Positions 31,001-39,426 of a stretch of DNA of 64,000 nt are shown piece by piece. This DNA comes from Stackebrandtia endophytica (GTDB taxonomy: Bacteria > Actinomycetota > Actinomycetes > Mycobacteriales > Micromonosporaceae), in assembly GCF_006716355.1 (NCBI RefSeq), contig NZ_VFOW01000001.1, positions 1,116,001-1,180,000 on the forward strand. The letters run 5' to 3'. The number at the start of each line of letters is the position of its first letter. The first letter of the stretch is position 1. The notes beneath the pieces are model-generated. The model saw only the letters and a program-made list of their open reading frames with translations, searched no databases and had not been told where the DNA came from. A program made the translations under genes and the position numbers.

Positions 31001-31277
31001 ACGCGTGGCCATCGGCATCGCACGGCTTCGACTCGTCACCGATGCGGTGGCGGCCGAATCCGTTCTGCGCGACGCACTCGACACCCTTGACCACTGTGGC
31101 CACCGACCGTGGTTCGCCGCGGGCCACCTGGTGTTGACCGAGATCCACGACACCACCGGCGACACCGAGTCACTGGCACGGCAGCTTGAACTCACCACGG
31201 CGTTGTTCACGGCAATGGGTTCGACACCGATCATCGAATCGGTACGCCGTCGCCCGGCCCCGGTGTCGACCGCCTGA
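28059..31277 (+). CDS. AfsR-like SARP-family regulator with NB-ARC and TPR domains (copy 1)
   Basis: This 1,072-residue large SARP regulator has an OmpR-like winged helix at about 1-90 (MLIRILGTVEV, SPKQNCVLAALAL) and a bacterial transcriptional activation domain at about 95-245. An NB-ARC ATPase follows with Walker A GMAGVGKST and Walker B-like LLLFLDNADD, plus GGLPLALRIAAARL. Helical TPR-type repeats run from about 660 to the end. Such proteins activate secondary-metabolite or morphological genes, ATP binding gating DNA binding. ATG 28059 is chosen with AGAGAGG just upstream. Its paralogue follows 271 bp downstream on the same strand. No biosynthetic cluster is adjacent, so the targets are elsewhere. 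Confidence 0.93.
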   Translation: MLIRILGTVEVAASDSWVKAGSPKQNCVLAALALSPNKSLSIDAIANRVWGIDPPASARGVIYGHVNRLRELLRPHHGVRLARVTGGGYRLDIATDLVDALHMRAVHDRARTAATPDEASRLWREVIDLWRGAALSGVSGDWADRTRTGLERYRSAAYTGYFDAELLAGRHRNIIGELEEQLSLAPDDEALVATLMLALHRDDRSAEALERYATLRERLRRERQREPGTTLRRLHREILRGDRVPSTREPTSITEPPVISSNRVIPRQLPGATASFTGRRIELATLMSRLKSPRDRPVVVIDGMAGVGKSTLATQATNQLMDTYVDGQIFIDLNGYSDATDPVTAHGARYRVLRSIGFAVEHIPATVEHRAEVYRSALAGKRLLLFLDNADDEAQVAPLLAGIDAGAAVITSRRRLTIDGATPMSLGELTHEQSRELLLAAGGPGRFDPSEDAALNDLATWCGGLPLALRIAAARLRSRPQWSVSDLLSRLRDDHSGMDHLAVGQRSVSAALALSLRQLTDRQRELLIGLAWFPGPDLTDSATGAVSGQPEVPTAATLAELVDANLLENCGQGRHRLHDLVRRFVRTTAAPPEGLADRVGTWYLYNTAIARDTYIPQPKGFSLPPLPETVDEVAFDDDLAARRWFIAEGDNIAAVISELAHRRSSSMVWQLSAVTLCHTIVNGDRGTTDRLGGWGLTAAVNTGDLAGEAVLRRNLGYRALIDDDWDTALGHFEPGLRLARETGNQAVESMILSWLGHLHYRRGELAAAAEYASMECAVNQGIDQRRELDAINNLAVITTDLGRLTDAKQLLQEALPRFQSLDHPGVGTALGNLAEVSAALGELEAALRYEDDAEPHLVGDTDQVAALLRRSQVHRWLGDRNTALGLALRALRLTSDSAVTQLRATALTQAAAACDDPDSAARYARESIEAAELLSDVAAMTLGHLRLAEALLEAGNTAEAGRELELAELTAAETGREPLRARVAIGIARLRLVTDAVAAESVLRDALDTLDHCGHRPWFAAGHLVLTEIHDTTGDTESLARQLELTTALFTAMGSTPIIESVRRRPAPVSTA

Positions 31278-31288
31278 TCCCGTAGGTC

Positions 31289-31552
31289 ATGCGTGTGAAT
31301 ACCGTGGAGCGGATCGGAATGCCCAGGTGGGCGACCGACGATGACGGCATGCGCCACCACCGCGAAGCGGCTGAGAACACTGCCAACCCGGTACCGGCTC
31401 CTCCGCATCGTCGTGCCGATGCCATATCCCCCAACCCCATGCCGCCAAACCCCATGTCACCGACAACCTCGCATCCAACACCACAGCGCAACACCAACAC
31501 GTCGGAACCCGTGCGGGTTCACCACACGGGCCCAAGGTCTGGACCATCATGA
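31289..31552 (+). CDS. Doubtful 87-codon ORF in A/C-rich leader of the second SARP gene
   Basis: An ORF (MRVNTVERIGMPRW to HTGPRSGPS) fills the gap between the two SARP genes and its TGA overlaps the second SARP start as ATGA. The sequence is A/C-rich and low in secondary structure, with NPMPPNPM-like repeats, and no domain is seen. It may be a translated leader coupling into the SARP gene, or chance. An inverted repeat GAACCCG-TG-CGGGTTC lies at 31505-31520. Confidence 0.25.
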   Translation: MRVNTVERIGMPRWATDDDGMRHHREAAENTANPVPAPPHRRADAISPNPMPPNPMSPTTSHPTPQRNTNTSEPVRVHHTGPRSGPS

Positions 31553-34500
31553 TAATTCGCATTCTCGGCGGCGTTGAGATCCACAATGGTGACCGCTGGG
31601 TCAAAGCCGGCACCCCCAAACAGCAATGTGTTCTGGCGTCCCTGTCGATGGCGGCGGGCAAGTCCGTCACCCTGGAGGATCTGGCACATCGGGTCTGGGG
31701 AGGCTCCCCACCCCGCAGTACGCGCGGAATCCTGTACGGCCACATCACCCGGCTGCGTGATCTCCTCAAGGCCCATCCGTCGGTGACGCTGTCCCGCGCC
31801 AACACCGACGGCTACCGTCTCGACGTCACCGCGTGCGAGGTCGACGTCTTCCACATGCGTGACCTGGTCGAACAGGCGCGCGGTGCGGCTGTCAACGGTG
31901 ACCACGCCGAAGCGGCGCAGCGGTGGCGAGCCGCTTTGGACCAGTGGCACGGCACCCCGCTGTCCGGTGTGGCCGGAGATTGGGCCGACCGGGTGCGTGC
32001 CGGGCTGGCGGCTGAACGGTTGGCGGTACTGGTCGGCCTCTTCGAAGCGGAGTTGGAACTCGGACACCACCACGAGAACCTCCATGACCTGGAGGTCGCC
32101 GCCCGGGCTCATCCACAGGCCGAAGTCCTCACCGGGCTTCTGATGACCGCGCTGTACCGCTGCGACCGCGCCGGTGACGCGCTGGATCGATACCGGCGGT
32201 TGAGTGACCGACTGCGAGGCAGCCTGGGGCACGAACCCGGACCCGGACTTCGTCGGCTGCATCAGCGCATTCTGCGCAACGACACCGGGCTGTACCGGTC
32301 CGTCGGCGGTTCCCGGGAGGAATCGGCGTCTCCGCGCGGCCCCGACGTTCGGCCGGAGACCGATTCACCGGTGAAGTCATTGAAACAGTTGCCCGCCACC
32401 AGTCCCGCCTTCACCGGGCGCGACGGAGAGTTGGCGAGGCTGACCGGGTGGTTGCGTCGAGCTGCCGAGCCGGCCGTGTCGGTAGCTTCGGTGTCCATCA
32501 TCGACGGTATGCCCGGCGTCGGCAAGACGGCGCTGGCCGTGCACGCGGCCGCAGCCGCCGTCGCGCACTACCCCGAGGGCCAGATCTTCATCGACCTGCA
32601 CGGATACAGCGCCGGACTGTCCCCCATCGATCCGCAGGATGTGATGCATCGCGTCTTGACCAGCCTCGGGACCCCGGCAAACGCGATACCGGAACCGGGC
32701 GAGCAACGTGCCGCCGCCTACCGCAGCGCCTTGGCCGATCACCGCATGCTGTTGGTGTTCGACAACGTCTTCGACGAGGCACAACTGCGTCCGTTGTTGC
32801 CAGGCCTGAGTGGCTGCGCCGTGCTGGCGACCAGCCGCCGTCGCATGGTCGACATCGACGACGTGGTGCCGGTGGCGCTGGGACCGCTGGACCGCGTCGA
32901 GGCGATCCGACTGTTCACCTGCATTCGCGGGGTCGAACGGACTCCTGCCGACGACGCCGTACTGACGGAGATCGTTGACCTGTGTGGACAGTTGCCGTTG
33001 GCGATTCGCATCGCCGCCGCCCGACTCCGCCAACGTCCCCACTGGACCCTGACATCACTGCGCGACAAGCTGTCTGATGAGGACCGTCGCCTCAGTGAAC
33101 TCTCCTCCGGTGAACGCGGTGTCGAGATGTCGATGCGAGTGTCCTTCCGCCACCTGCCGAGTGACCAACAGCGGCTGTTCCGCCGTCTCGGCCGGTTCCC
33201 GGGGCCGGACTTCACCGCCGCGGCGGTCGGTGCCATCGATGATCCGGTCGGGGCCGAACCACTGCTGGAGGAGCTCGTCGACGTCAACCTGATCGAGGCG
33301 CCCAGGCCCGGCCGCTACCGAATGCACGACCTGGTCAAGGTGTTCGTTCAGGACCTGGCCGTCGACGACGACCTGGAGTCGCGGCTGCACGCCTGGTACC
33401 TGTACCGCTCCTATTCGGCCGGCGAGCAGTTCAACGAGATGAGCCGCGCGTTCACCCTGCCGCCGCCACCGGCCGACCTCGACGTCGCGATCGCCGACAG
33501 CACCACGGGACGAGCCTGGTTCACCGAGGAGTACGCCAACCTATTGGCCGTGATCTCGGCCGCCCGGCGACGCGGCGACGAGACCACCGCCTGGCAACTC
33601 GCGGTTCTGGTCAGCACTCATTTCTGCGACGTCGGTGACCGGCACCGGTTGCGCCGCGCCGTCGAGGTGGGGATGCCGGCGGCGCGAAGCGACGAGCACC
33701 TCGACGCGCAGGCGACCCTGCACCTTCACCTGGGGTATGCGGTCTCGTTGGGAGACGACGCGGAAACCGCGATCCCCCACTACCGCGAAGCCGTCGAGGT
33801 GGCCCGCGAAGCGGACAACGCCCTGGTGGAGGCCATGGCGTTGCGACGAATCGGATTCTTCTACTACGGCCAGGGGCGGCTGGAGGAGTCGATGCGTTTC
33901 CTACGCCGGGAGGAACAGGTCAGCGGACGACTGTCGCCGGCGCAACAGGACGGTTCCCGCGACGCCATCGCGGTCGTGGCGATGGACCTGGGGCTGCTCG
34001 TCGAGGCCAGGGACCGCTGGGAGGAGATGCTGGAACGCCTCAAGGAACGCCGGGACGGCAAGGCGACCCTGCTGGGGAATCTCGCACTGGTTCATGCGCG
34101 ACTGGGTGAATTCGACCTCGCCTGGCAACGGGAAGCCGAACACGACCGCATCCTCGACCGCACCGGCGGCGGGGAGTTCGAGCAGATGCTCGGCCTCGCT
34201 CGAAAGTCCTATATGCACACCATGGCTGAGAACCACGACGCCGCAAGGGATGCCGCCGTCGCCGCTGGCAAACTCATCGAGGCTGCCGACTTGACCGCCT
34301 ATCGCCCGGTGTACCTGGTCGCGCTGGCCGCCTCCTGGGACGGCAACCCCGAAGCCGCGGAGACGGCCGCACGCCAGGCGATCAAGGCCGCCGACCAGAC
34401 CGGCAACCAGACCGCACTCACCCGCGCCAACGCGATCCTGGCCACCGCGCTGACCGAGCGGCGCTCACCGGTAGCCGCGATGTCCGCGGCCGAAACCGCG

Positions 34501-34806
34501 TTGTCACACGCCCGCCGAACCGGACACAAACTCGCCCAAGCCGAGGCGTACATCGCGGCGGCCCGCGTTCACGCGGCGATCGACGACCTCACCGAGGCCG
34601 TCCGACTGGCAACCACGGGCCTGACCATTCAATCCATCGCGCAACACCGTCCGGGGCAGGCGATCACGCACACGTTGCTGGCGGATCTGAGCGATCGACT
34701 GGGCGACACCACGACGACGCGACGGCATCGGGAAGCGGCCGTCGAGCTGTACACCTTCATGGGCAACCGTCACGCCGTGACGCGGCTGACGGCGCCCCAC
34801 CGGTGA
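31549..34806 (+). CDS. AfsR-like SARP-family regulator with NB-ARC and TPR domains (copy 2)
   Basis: This 1,085-residue paralogue of the preceding SARP shares MIIRILGGVEI, WVKAGTPKQQCVLASL and RGILYGHITRLRDLL with copy 1's equivalents. It has the winged helix (1-90), activation domain (95-240), NB-ARC with GMPGVGKTAL and LLVFDNVFDEAQL, then TPR-like repeats from about 660. The ATG 31549 ribosome site is weak (AAGG 11 nt upstream). Head-to-tail placement with similar length and domain order indicates tandem duplication followed by divergence. It ends 24 nt before the metG leader peptide start. Confidence 0.93.
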   Translation: MIIRILGGVEIHNGDRWVKAGTPKQQCVLASLSMAAGKSVTLEDLAHRVWGGSPPRSTRGILYGHITRLRDLLKAHPSVTLSRANTDGYRLDVTACEVDVFHMRDLVEQARGAAVNGDHAEAAQRWRAALDQWHGTPLSGVAGDWADRVRAGLAAERLAVLVGLFEAELELGHHHENLHDLEVAARAHPQAEVLTGLLMTALYRCDRAGDALDRYRRLSDRLRGSLGHEPGPGLRRLHQRILRNDTGLYRSVGGSREESASPRGPDVRPETDSPVKSLKQLPATSPAFTGRDGELARLTGWLRRAAEPAVSVASVSIIDGMPGVGKTALAVHAAAAAVAHYPEGQIFIDLHGYSAGLSPIDPQDVMHRVLTSLGTPANAIPEPGEQRAAAYRSALADHRMLLVFDNVFDEAQLRPLLPGLSGCAVLATSRRRMVDIDDVVPVALGPLDRVEAIRLFTCIRGVERTPADDAVLTEIVDLCGQLPLAIRIAAARLRQRPHWTLTSLRDKLSDEDRRLSELSSGERGVEMSMRVSFRHLPSDQQRLFRRLGRFPGPDFTAAAVGAIDDPVGAEPLLEELVDVNLIEAPRPGRYRMHDLVKVFVQDLAVDDDLESRLHAWYLYRSYSAGEQFNEMSRAFTLPPPPADLDVAIADSTTGRAWFTEEYANLLAVISAARRRGDETTAWQLAVLVSTHFCDVGDRHRLRRAVEVGMPAARSDEHLDAQATLHLHLGYAVSLGDDAETAIPHYREAVEVAREADNALVEAMALRRIGFFYYGQGRLEESMRFLRREEQVSGRLSPAQQDGSRDAIAVVAMDLGLLVEARDRWEEMLERLKERRDGKATLLGNLALVHARLGEFDLAWQREAEHDRILDRTGGGEFEQMLGLARKSYMHTMAENHDAARDAAVAAGKLIEAADLTAYRPVYLVALAASWDGNPEAAETAARQAIKAADQTGNQTALTRANAILATALTERRSPVAAMSAAETALSHARRTGHKLAQAEAYIAAARVHAAIDDLTEAVRLATTGLTIQSIAQHRPGQAITHTLLADLSDRLGDTTTTRRHREAAVELYTFMGNRHAVTRLTAPHR

Positions 34807-34817
34807 CGACCGCCTGT

Positions 34818-34823
34818 TAGGCT
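34818..34823 (+). promoter_or_regulatory. -10 element of the metG leader transcript
   Basis: TAGGCT, a strong actinomycete -10, ends 7 nt before the leader ATG at 34831. Transcription would therefore begin at or one base before that ATG, making the leader mRNA leaderless. No good -35 is seen upstream in the tail of the SARP gene. Confidence 0.6.
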
Positions 34824-34830
34824 TTGCCGC

Positions 34831-34869
34831 ATGTGTCAGCACCTCACCAACATGATGGCCCCGCCATAG
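34831..34869 (+). CDS. Predicted metG leader peptide with Met-Met
   Basis: This 12-codon ORF encodes MCQHLTNMMAPP and ends in TAG. Two consecutive internal Met codons (34852-34857) sit before the stop, upstream of a methionyl-tRNA synthetase gene, the logic of a starvation-sensing leader peptide. It starts right at the predicted transcription start, and leaderless attenuator peptides are known in actinobacteria. The peptide is short enough for Met-Met to arise by chance; the adjacent alternative RNA helices raise the likelihood. Confidence 0.6.
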   Translation: MCQHLTNMMAPP

Positions 34870-34951
34870 GGGTGCCAGCACACGTGTCAGTGCCCCGGTT
34901 CCGGGGCGGCAGCAGCTGACGGATTCGCCCCGGCAACCATTCGCCGGAAGG
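34869..34951 (+). promoter_or_regulatory. Candidate translational attenuator controlling metG
   Basis: Five segments compete. GGGGTGC (34869-34875) can pair with GTGCCCC (34890-34896). GCCCCG (34892-34897) can instead pair with CGGGGC (34902-34907). CCGGGGC (34901-34907) can pair with GCCCCGG (34927-34933). CCGGC (34930-34934) can instead pair with GCCGG (34943-34947), which covers part of the metG ribosome site GGAAGG (34946-34951). A ribosome paused on Met-Met leaves 34869-34875 free, shifting the chain so that the ribosome site opens; one at the stop codon masks it. The CCCCGGCAACC string also recalls SAM-I/SAM-IV riboswitches, but the other conserved parts are not evident. Read by eye. 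Confidence 0.55.
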
Positions 34952-34958
34952 TAATCCA

Positions 34959-36458
34959 TTGTCTCGTTTCTACATCACCACCGCGATTCCCTATGTCAAC
35001 TCCACACCGCACATCGGTTTCGCGTTGGAGCTAGTGCAGGCCGACGCGTTGGCCCGCCATCGACGCCATCGTGGCGATCAGGTCCGCTTCCTCACCGGTA
35101 CCGACGACAACTCGCTGAAGAACGTTCAAGCCGCACAGGCCGAGGGCATCGACACCGGCGAGTTGGTCACGCGCAACGCCGGGCACTTCGAAGCACTGCG
35201 CGGACCGTTCGAGCTGTCGTTCGACGATTTCATCCGCACCGGTTCCGACCCCCGGCACGCGCCGGGTGCGGCACGGCTGTGGGATGCCGCCGTCACCGCC
35301 GGCGACCTATACAAACAGCCCTACCGGGGCCGCTACTGCGTCGGTTGCGAACAGTTCTACTCCGATGACGAACTGATCGACGGCCGCTGTCCCGAACACG
35401 GCACCATTCCGCAACCGGTCGAGGAGGACAACTGGTTCTTCCGATTGTCACGGTATGCCGGGCGACTGCGAGAACTGATCGCCTCGGACACGGTGCGCAT
35501 TCGTCCGGAGGTCCGCCGAAACGAGGTACTCGGGTTCATCGACAGTGGACTGAGCGATTTCAGCGTGTCACGGTCGGCCGAACGCTCCCACGGTTGGGGT
35601 GTACCGGTTCCCGGTGACCCGTCTCAGGTCATGTACGTGTGGTTCGACGCGTTGAGCAACTACATCACCGCCCTCGACTACGCCACGACCGGTGAGGCGT
35701 TCCAGCGCTGGTGGAGCGACGCCGACCAGCGGGTACATGTCATCGGCAAGGGCATCATCCGGTTCCACGCGGTCTACTGGCTCGCGATGCTGCTGTCGGC
35801 CGGGCTTCGGCTGCCGTCGCAGATCCTGGTGCACGACTACCTCACCGCCGGTGGCCGAAAGATCGGCAAGTCGCTGGGCAACTCCGTTGATCCGGTGGCC
35901 CTGGTCGAGCAGTACGGCGGCGACGCGGTCCGATGGTGGCTGTTGCGGGAGGTTCCACCGGTCGGAGATACCGACTTCACGGTCGACCGACTGGTCAATC
36001 GAGCCAATGAGGATCTCGCGAACGGACTGGGCAACCTGGTCAACCGGGTCACATCGATGGTTCACAAGTACCGGGCCGGACGGGTTCCCCCGCTCGACGA
36101 CCAGGCCCGGGAACGGTTGCGCGCCACCGAGGACCGGGTCGCCGAAGCAGTGGACCGGGCGATGGCCGACTACGACCTTCGGGGTGCGGCATCCGCGGTG
36201 TGGGAACCGGTGGACGAGGCCAACCGGTTCGTACAGGACTCCCGTCCGTGGGAACTGGCCAAGGCCGAACGTGCCGGTGACGCGGAGGCCGGCCGCCGGC
36301 TGGACGAGGTGCTGGCGCGGCTGGTGGCCGACTGCCGATTGGTCGGGCGGGAACTGCGCCCATTCCTGCCGCACCTGGCCGAACAGGTGACCGCCGCCTG
36401 CACCGGCGACCCGCTGCCCACCGCCACGCCGGTTTTCCCTCGATTGGGGGTTGATTGA
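34959..36458 (+). CDS. metG: Methionyl-tRNA synthetase
   Basis: This 499-residue class I enzyme charges tRNA-Met. It has the HIGH-type motif PHIG (residues 18-21) and a zinc-knuckle-like CVGCEQFY with CPEHG. WFDALSNYITAL and the KMSKS-type KIGKSLGN follow, then the helical anticodon-binding domain. The start is TTG 34959, 7 nt after GGAAGG, an unusual weak start consistent with leader-controlled translation. It stands between a SARP regulator and nhaA rather than in the usual metG neighbourhood, so it may be a second, possibly inhibitor-tolerant copy; this cannot be decided from one window. Confidence 0.94.
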   Translation: MSRFYITTAIPYVNSTPHIGFALELVQADALARHRRHRGDQVRFLTGTDDNSLKNVQAAQAEGIDTGELVTRNAGHFEALRGPFELSFDDFIRTGSDPRHAPGAARLWDAAVTAGDLYKQPYRGRYCVGCEQFYSDDELIDGRCPEHGTIPQPVEEDNWFFRLSRYAGRLRELIASDTVRIRPEVRRNEVLGFIDSGLSDFSVSRSAERSHGWGVPVPGDPSQVMYVWFDALSNYITALDYATTGEAFQRWWSDADQRVHVIGKGIIRFHAVYWLAMLLSAGLRLPSQILVHDYLTAGGRKIGKSLGNSVDPVALVEQYGGDAVRWWLLREVPPVGDTDFTVDRLVNRANEDLANGLGNLVNRVTSMVHKYRAGRVPPLDDQARERLRATEDRVAEAVDRAMADYDLRGAASAVWEPVDEANRFVQDSRPWELAKAERAGDAEAGRRLDEVLARLVADCRLVGRELRPFLPHLAEQVTAACTGDPLPTATPVFPRLGVD

Positions 36459-36508
36459 GCGGTGAGGGTGCCACCTGACGGCGATGTCACGACATAAGCT
36501 GGGTCATC

Positions 36509-38350
36509 GTGAACCGGGCCAGATCTCAAACCGTCCGTCGACACCTCAACGGACAGCTGTCGGCACCGTTGCGCGCCTACCTTCGCACCGAGGCCGGTGG
36601 AGCCGCGCTGCTGCTGGGGGCCGCGGTGATCGCGCTGATCTGGGCGAACTCGCCATGGTCGGACAGCTACGTCGAACTGTGGCACACACGCGGCATCGTC
36701 GAATTCGGCGCGCTGGGTTTCGACATGTCGTTCGGGCATTGGGTCAACGACGGTCTGATGGTGGTGTTCTTCTTCGTCATCGGGCTGGAGGTGCGTCGAG
36801 AATGGTCGATGGGTGAACTCACCGATCGACAACGGGCGATCCTGCCGCTGGTGGCGGGCGTGGGCGGCATGGTCGTCCCGGTGGCGCTGTACCTGTTGAT
36901 CAGTCCCGGTGGTGAAGCCTCCGCCGGTTGGGGCGTGGTCATCGGCACCGACACCGCCTTCCTGTTGGGTGCCTTGGCCTTGGTGGGCCCCGCCTGCTCC
37001 ACGCAACTGCGGATCTTCTTGTTGACACTGACGGTGGTCGACGACCTGGTCGCCGTGAGCGTCATCGGATTCGCCTACTCCGAATCCCTGGACCTGGGTT
37101 CACTGGCCGTGGCACTGTTGTGCCTGGTCTTCCTGGTGCTGTTCGACCGGTTCGGAGTCTGGCGCTCCTGGCCCTACATCGTGGTCGTGGTTATTCTGTG
37201 GGCGGCCACCGTCGCCTCCGGGGTGCACCCGTCGATCGCCGGCATGGCGGCCGGCCTGTTGATCCCGGCCTACGCCGCCCGGCGGCAGGAGGTCGAGGGT
37301 GCGGCCCAACTGTTCGCCGCGTTCCGGCAGTCGCCGCAACCGTCGGTGGGCTACGACGCCAAAACCGGGCTGGCCCGGGCGGTCTCGGTCAACGAACGGT
37401 TGCAGGTGGTGCTGCACCCGTGGACCAGTTACCTCGTGGTGCCGATCTTCGCGTTGGCCAACGCCGGGGTGGATCTGCGCGACGGAGTGCTTCAAGACGC
37501 GCTGACCTCACCGGTCACGTGGGCGGTGGTCGTCGGCCTGGTGGTGGGAAAGACGATCGGCATCGGCGTCGCGACGCTCGGCGGACAACGACTCGGCATG
37601 GGGCGACTGCCAACCGGGGTCGCACCCGGCCACGTCGTCGGGGGCGCCGCGCTGTCGGGCATCGGTTTCACGGTCTCACTGTTGATCGTGGAACTGGCCT
37701 TCGGCGACAGCGTCGTCGGTGACGAGGCACGCGTCGGAGTGTTGCTGGCGGCGGTGCTCGCCGTGTTGTTGGGCGCCGTCGTCTTCCAGATCGCCGCACG
37801 ATTCCGAGGCGAGACCTCGGCGAGTCTGCCGATGGTGCTGGACCGACCGGTCGACCCGGAGACCGACCACATTCGAGGTCCGGTGGACGCCCCGCTGACG
37901 CTGGTCGAGTACGGGGACTTCGAATGTCCGTTCTGTGCCCGCGCCACCGGGGTGACCCGGGAACTGCGTGACCATTTCGGAGACCGGTTGCGATACGTGT
38001 TCCGGCATCTCACGCTGCCGGAGGTGCATCCGCACGCCGAGTTGGCCGCGCAGGCCGCCGAAGCAGCCGGGAAGCAGGGACGATTCTGGGAGATGCACGA
38101 CCTGTTGTTCGAACGGCAGGACCGACTGGAACCAGCCGATCTGGCCGGCTACGCCGTCGATCTGGGCCTCGACCTCGAACAGTTCCTCGATGACATCAAC
38201 GATCCCGAGACCGTCCATAAAGTACATGCTGACGTGGCCAGCGCCGAGAACAGCGGCGCACGAGGAACTCCCACCTTCTTCATCGGAGACCGCCGCCACC
38301 TGGGTGCCCATGACACTCAAAGCCTGATCGCCGCATTGTCCGGCCGTTAG
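36509..38350 (+). CDS. nhaA: Na+/H+ antiporter NhaA fused to a DsbA-like thioredoxin domain
   Basis: This 613-residue protein carries an NhaA antiporter at about 1-430: [42 protein letters not shown] with the transport Asp pair, and [11 protein letters not shown]. The C-terminal DsbA/thioredoxin domain (about 440-613) has [15 protein letters not shown] with a CPFC active site and GTPTFFIG with the cis-Pro loop. It exchanges Na+ for H+ across the membrane. NhaA-thioredoxin fusions are known in actinobacteria; the thioredoxin role is not established. GTG 36509 is the start. It lies 50 bp after metG and may be read from the same transcript. Confidence 0.94.
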   Translation: MNRARSQTVRRHLNGQLSAPLRAYLRTEAGGAALLLGAAVIALIWANSPWSDSYVELWHTRGIVEFGALGFDMSFGHWVNDGLMVVFFFVIGLEVRREWSMGELTDRQRAILPLVAGVGGMVVPVALYLLISPGGEASAGWGVVIGTDTAFLLGALALVGPACSTQLRIFLLTLTVVDDLVAVSVIGFAYSESLDLGSLAVALLCLVFLVLFDRFGVWRSWPYIVVVVILWAATVASGVHPSIAGMAAGLLIPAYAARRQEVEGAAQLFAAFRQSPQPSVGYDAKTGLARAVSVNERLQVVLHPWTSYLVVPIFALANAGVDLRDGVLQDALTSPVTWAVVVGLVVGKTIGIGVATLGGQRLGMGRLPTGVAPGHVVGGAALSGIGFTVSLLIVELAFGDSVVGDEARVGVLLAAVLAVLLGAVVFQIAARFRGETSASLPMVLDRPVDPETDHIRGPVDAPLTLVEYGDFECPFCARATGVTRELRDHFGDRLRYVFRHLTLPEVHPHAELAAQAAEAAGKQGRFWEMHDLLFERQDRLEPADLAGYAVDLGLDLEQFLDDINDPETVHKVHADVASAENSGARGTPTFFIGDRRHLGAHDTQSLIAALSGR

Positions 38351-38542
38351 CCACCGTGGACGGTGTTCACCCAACGGCACACTTGGGGTAGGCAAAGTGT
38401 CACGATATGAGTGTATTCTTGTCTGTCTTACATCACAGCTTCTTGAGTTGAACGCTGAATGGCAAGCATGGTCGCCGATCCTCCCGCGGCCGCATTGACC
38501 TCGGCGACAACTCAAGACGCGCGTTGCGGTTGTGGAGGCGAC

Positions 38543-39406
38543 ATGACCTATGCACCTCGGAAACTTCTCGACGCTCGCGAGTACATCATCGCCAAGTACG
38601 GCGTACCCGCCAACGCCGTCGGCATCGTCGGCGGCCCCGACCACCAGGGCGGGTACCACTGTGGAGCAGATCGGACGGTGAACAACGACTACTCGGTGGT
38701 GGAGTCGGATCGAGACCGAAAGGGACTGACCGACGCCGCGGCGGCGTTGGACATCGGGACCTTCTCCAAGAAGGTCGGCTCCCGCACCATCAACCTGCGG
38801 AAGTTCTCGGTGTGGCTGGTCAAACAGTGCAGGGCCGGTACCGCCGACACCAAAGACATCCGCGAGGTCATCTACACCGAGAACGGTTCCACCGTCAAAC
38901 GATGGGACCGACTCGGCATCCGTTCCGGCGGCGATGACTCTCACCTGTGGCACACCCACATCTCGTATTTCCGCGACAGCGAGAAACGCGACAAGACCGC
39001 ACTGTTCAAGCGATACCTGGAGGGCGACGTGAGCGCGAAAGACGTCTGGAACGGCTACTTCATCGACAAAATCGATCAGGACTCGGGTTCAAGCCCCCGG
39101 ATGCGGCCGGAATCCTACCTGGCCTGGAACCACGAATACGCCAAACAACAACTCGCCCAGGGCCGCGAAATCCTCGCCAACCAAACCGCGATGATGGCCG
39201 CCATCAAGGGCGCCAAACCCGAGGAGATCCAAACCGCGGTCCGCACCGAACTCGACCGCGCCGCCGAGACCGATCGCACCGAGAGAGCAACGGAACGAAC
39301 CGAGCTGGTCAGTCCGATAGCCGACGCGATCCTCCGACTCGACGACAGCCTGGACCGGTCGAAGGTGGAGGAGGCGATCCGCAAGGGGCTGGAGCAAACC
39401 TCCTGA
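38543..39406 (+). CDS. Phage-like protein with M15/VanY-type peptidase-like domain
   Basis: This 287-residue protein has an N-terminal region with GGPDHQGGYHCGADR, DYSVVESDRDRKGLTDAA and SHLWHTHISYFRD. The spaced His and Asp residues resemble the zinc site of M15-type D-Ala peptidases found in actinophage and actinobacterial genes. The C-terminal half (about 180-287) is helical and charged (KQQLAQGREI, AETDRTERATERTEL). It has no signal peptide. ATG 38543 with GGAGG at 38534-38538 is preferred; a longer frame starts at 38459. A strong terminator follows. No integrase or other phage genes are near, so this is a lone gene, possibly a remnant. Confidence 0.7.
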   Translation: MTYAPRKLLDAREYIIAKYGVPANAVGIVGGPDHQGGYHCGADRTVNNDYSVVESDRDRKGLTDAAAALDIGTFSKKVGSRTINLRKFSVWLVKQCRAGTADTKDIREVIYTENGSTVKRWDRLGIRSGGDDSHLWHTHISYFRDSEKRDKTALFKRYLEGDVSAKDVWNGYFIDKIDQDSGSSPRMRPESYLAWNHEYAKQQLAQGREILANQTAMMAAIKGAKPEEIQTAVRTELDRAAETDRTERATERTELVSPIADAILRLDDSLDRSKVEEAIRKGLEQTS

Positions 39407-39426
39407 CCTCCCGATCGACCCGGCAT

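Noticed and set aside
31289-31552. 87-codon ORF before the second SARP gene as a confident gene
   Set aside because: Kept only as a doubtful feature: A/C-rich, repetitive, and no domain or clear ribosome site.
34869-34958. SAM-I/SAM-IV riboswitch
   Set aside because: A CCCCGGCAACC string is suggestive, but the kink-turn, P1 closing helix and other conserved segments cannot be found; the leader-peptide model explains more.
38351-38542. Prophage attachment site near the M15-like gene
   Set aside because: No integrase, tRNA gene or repeated core sequence is visible.
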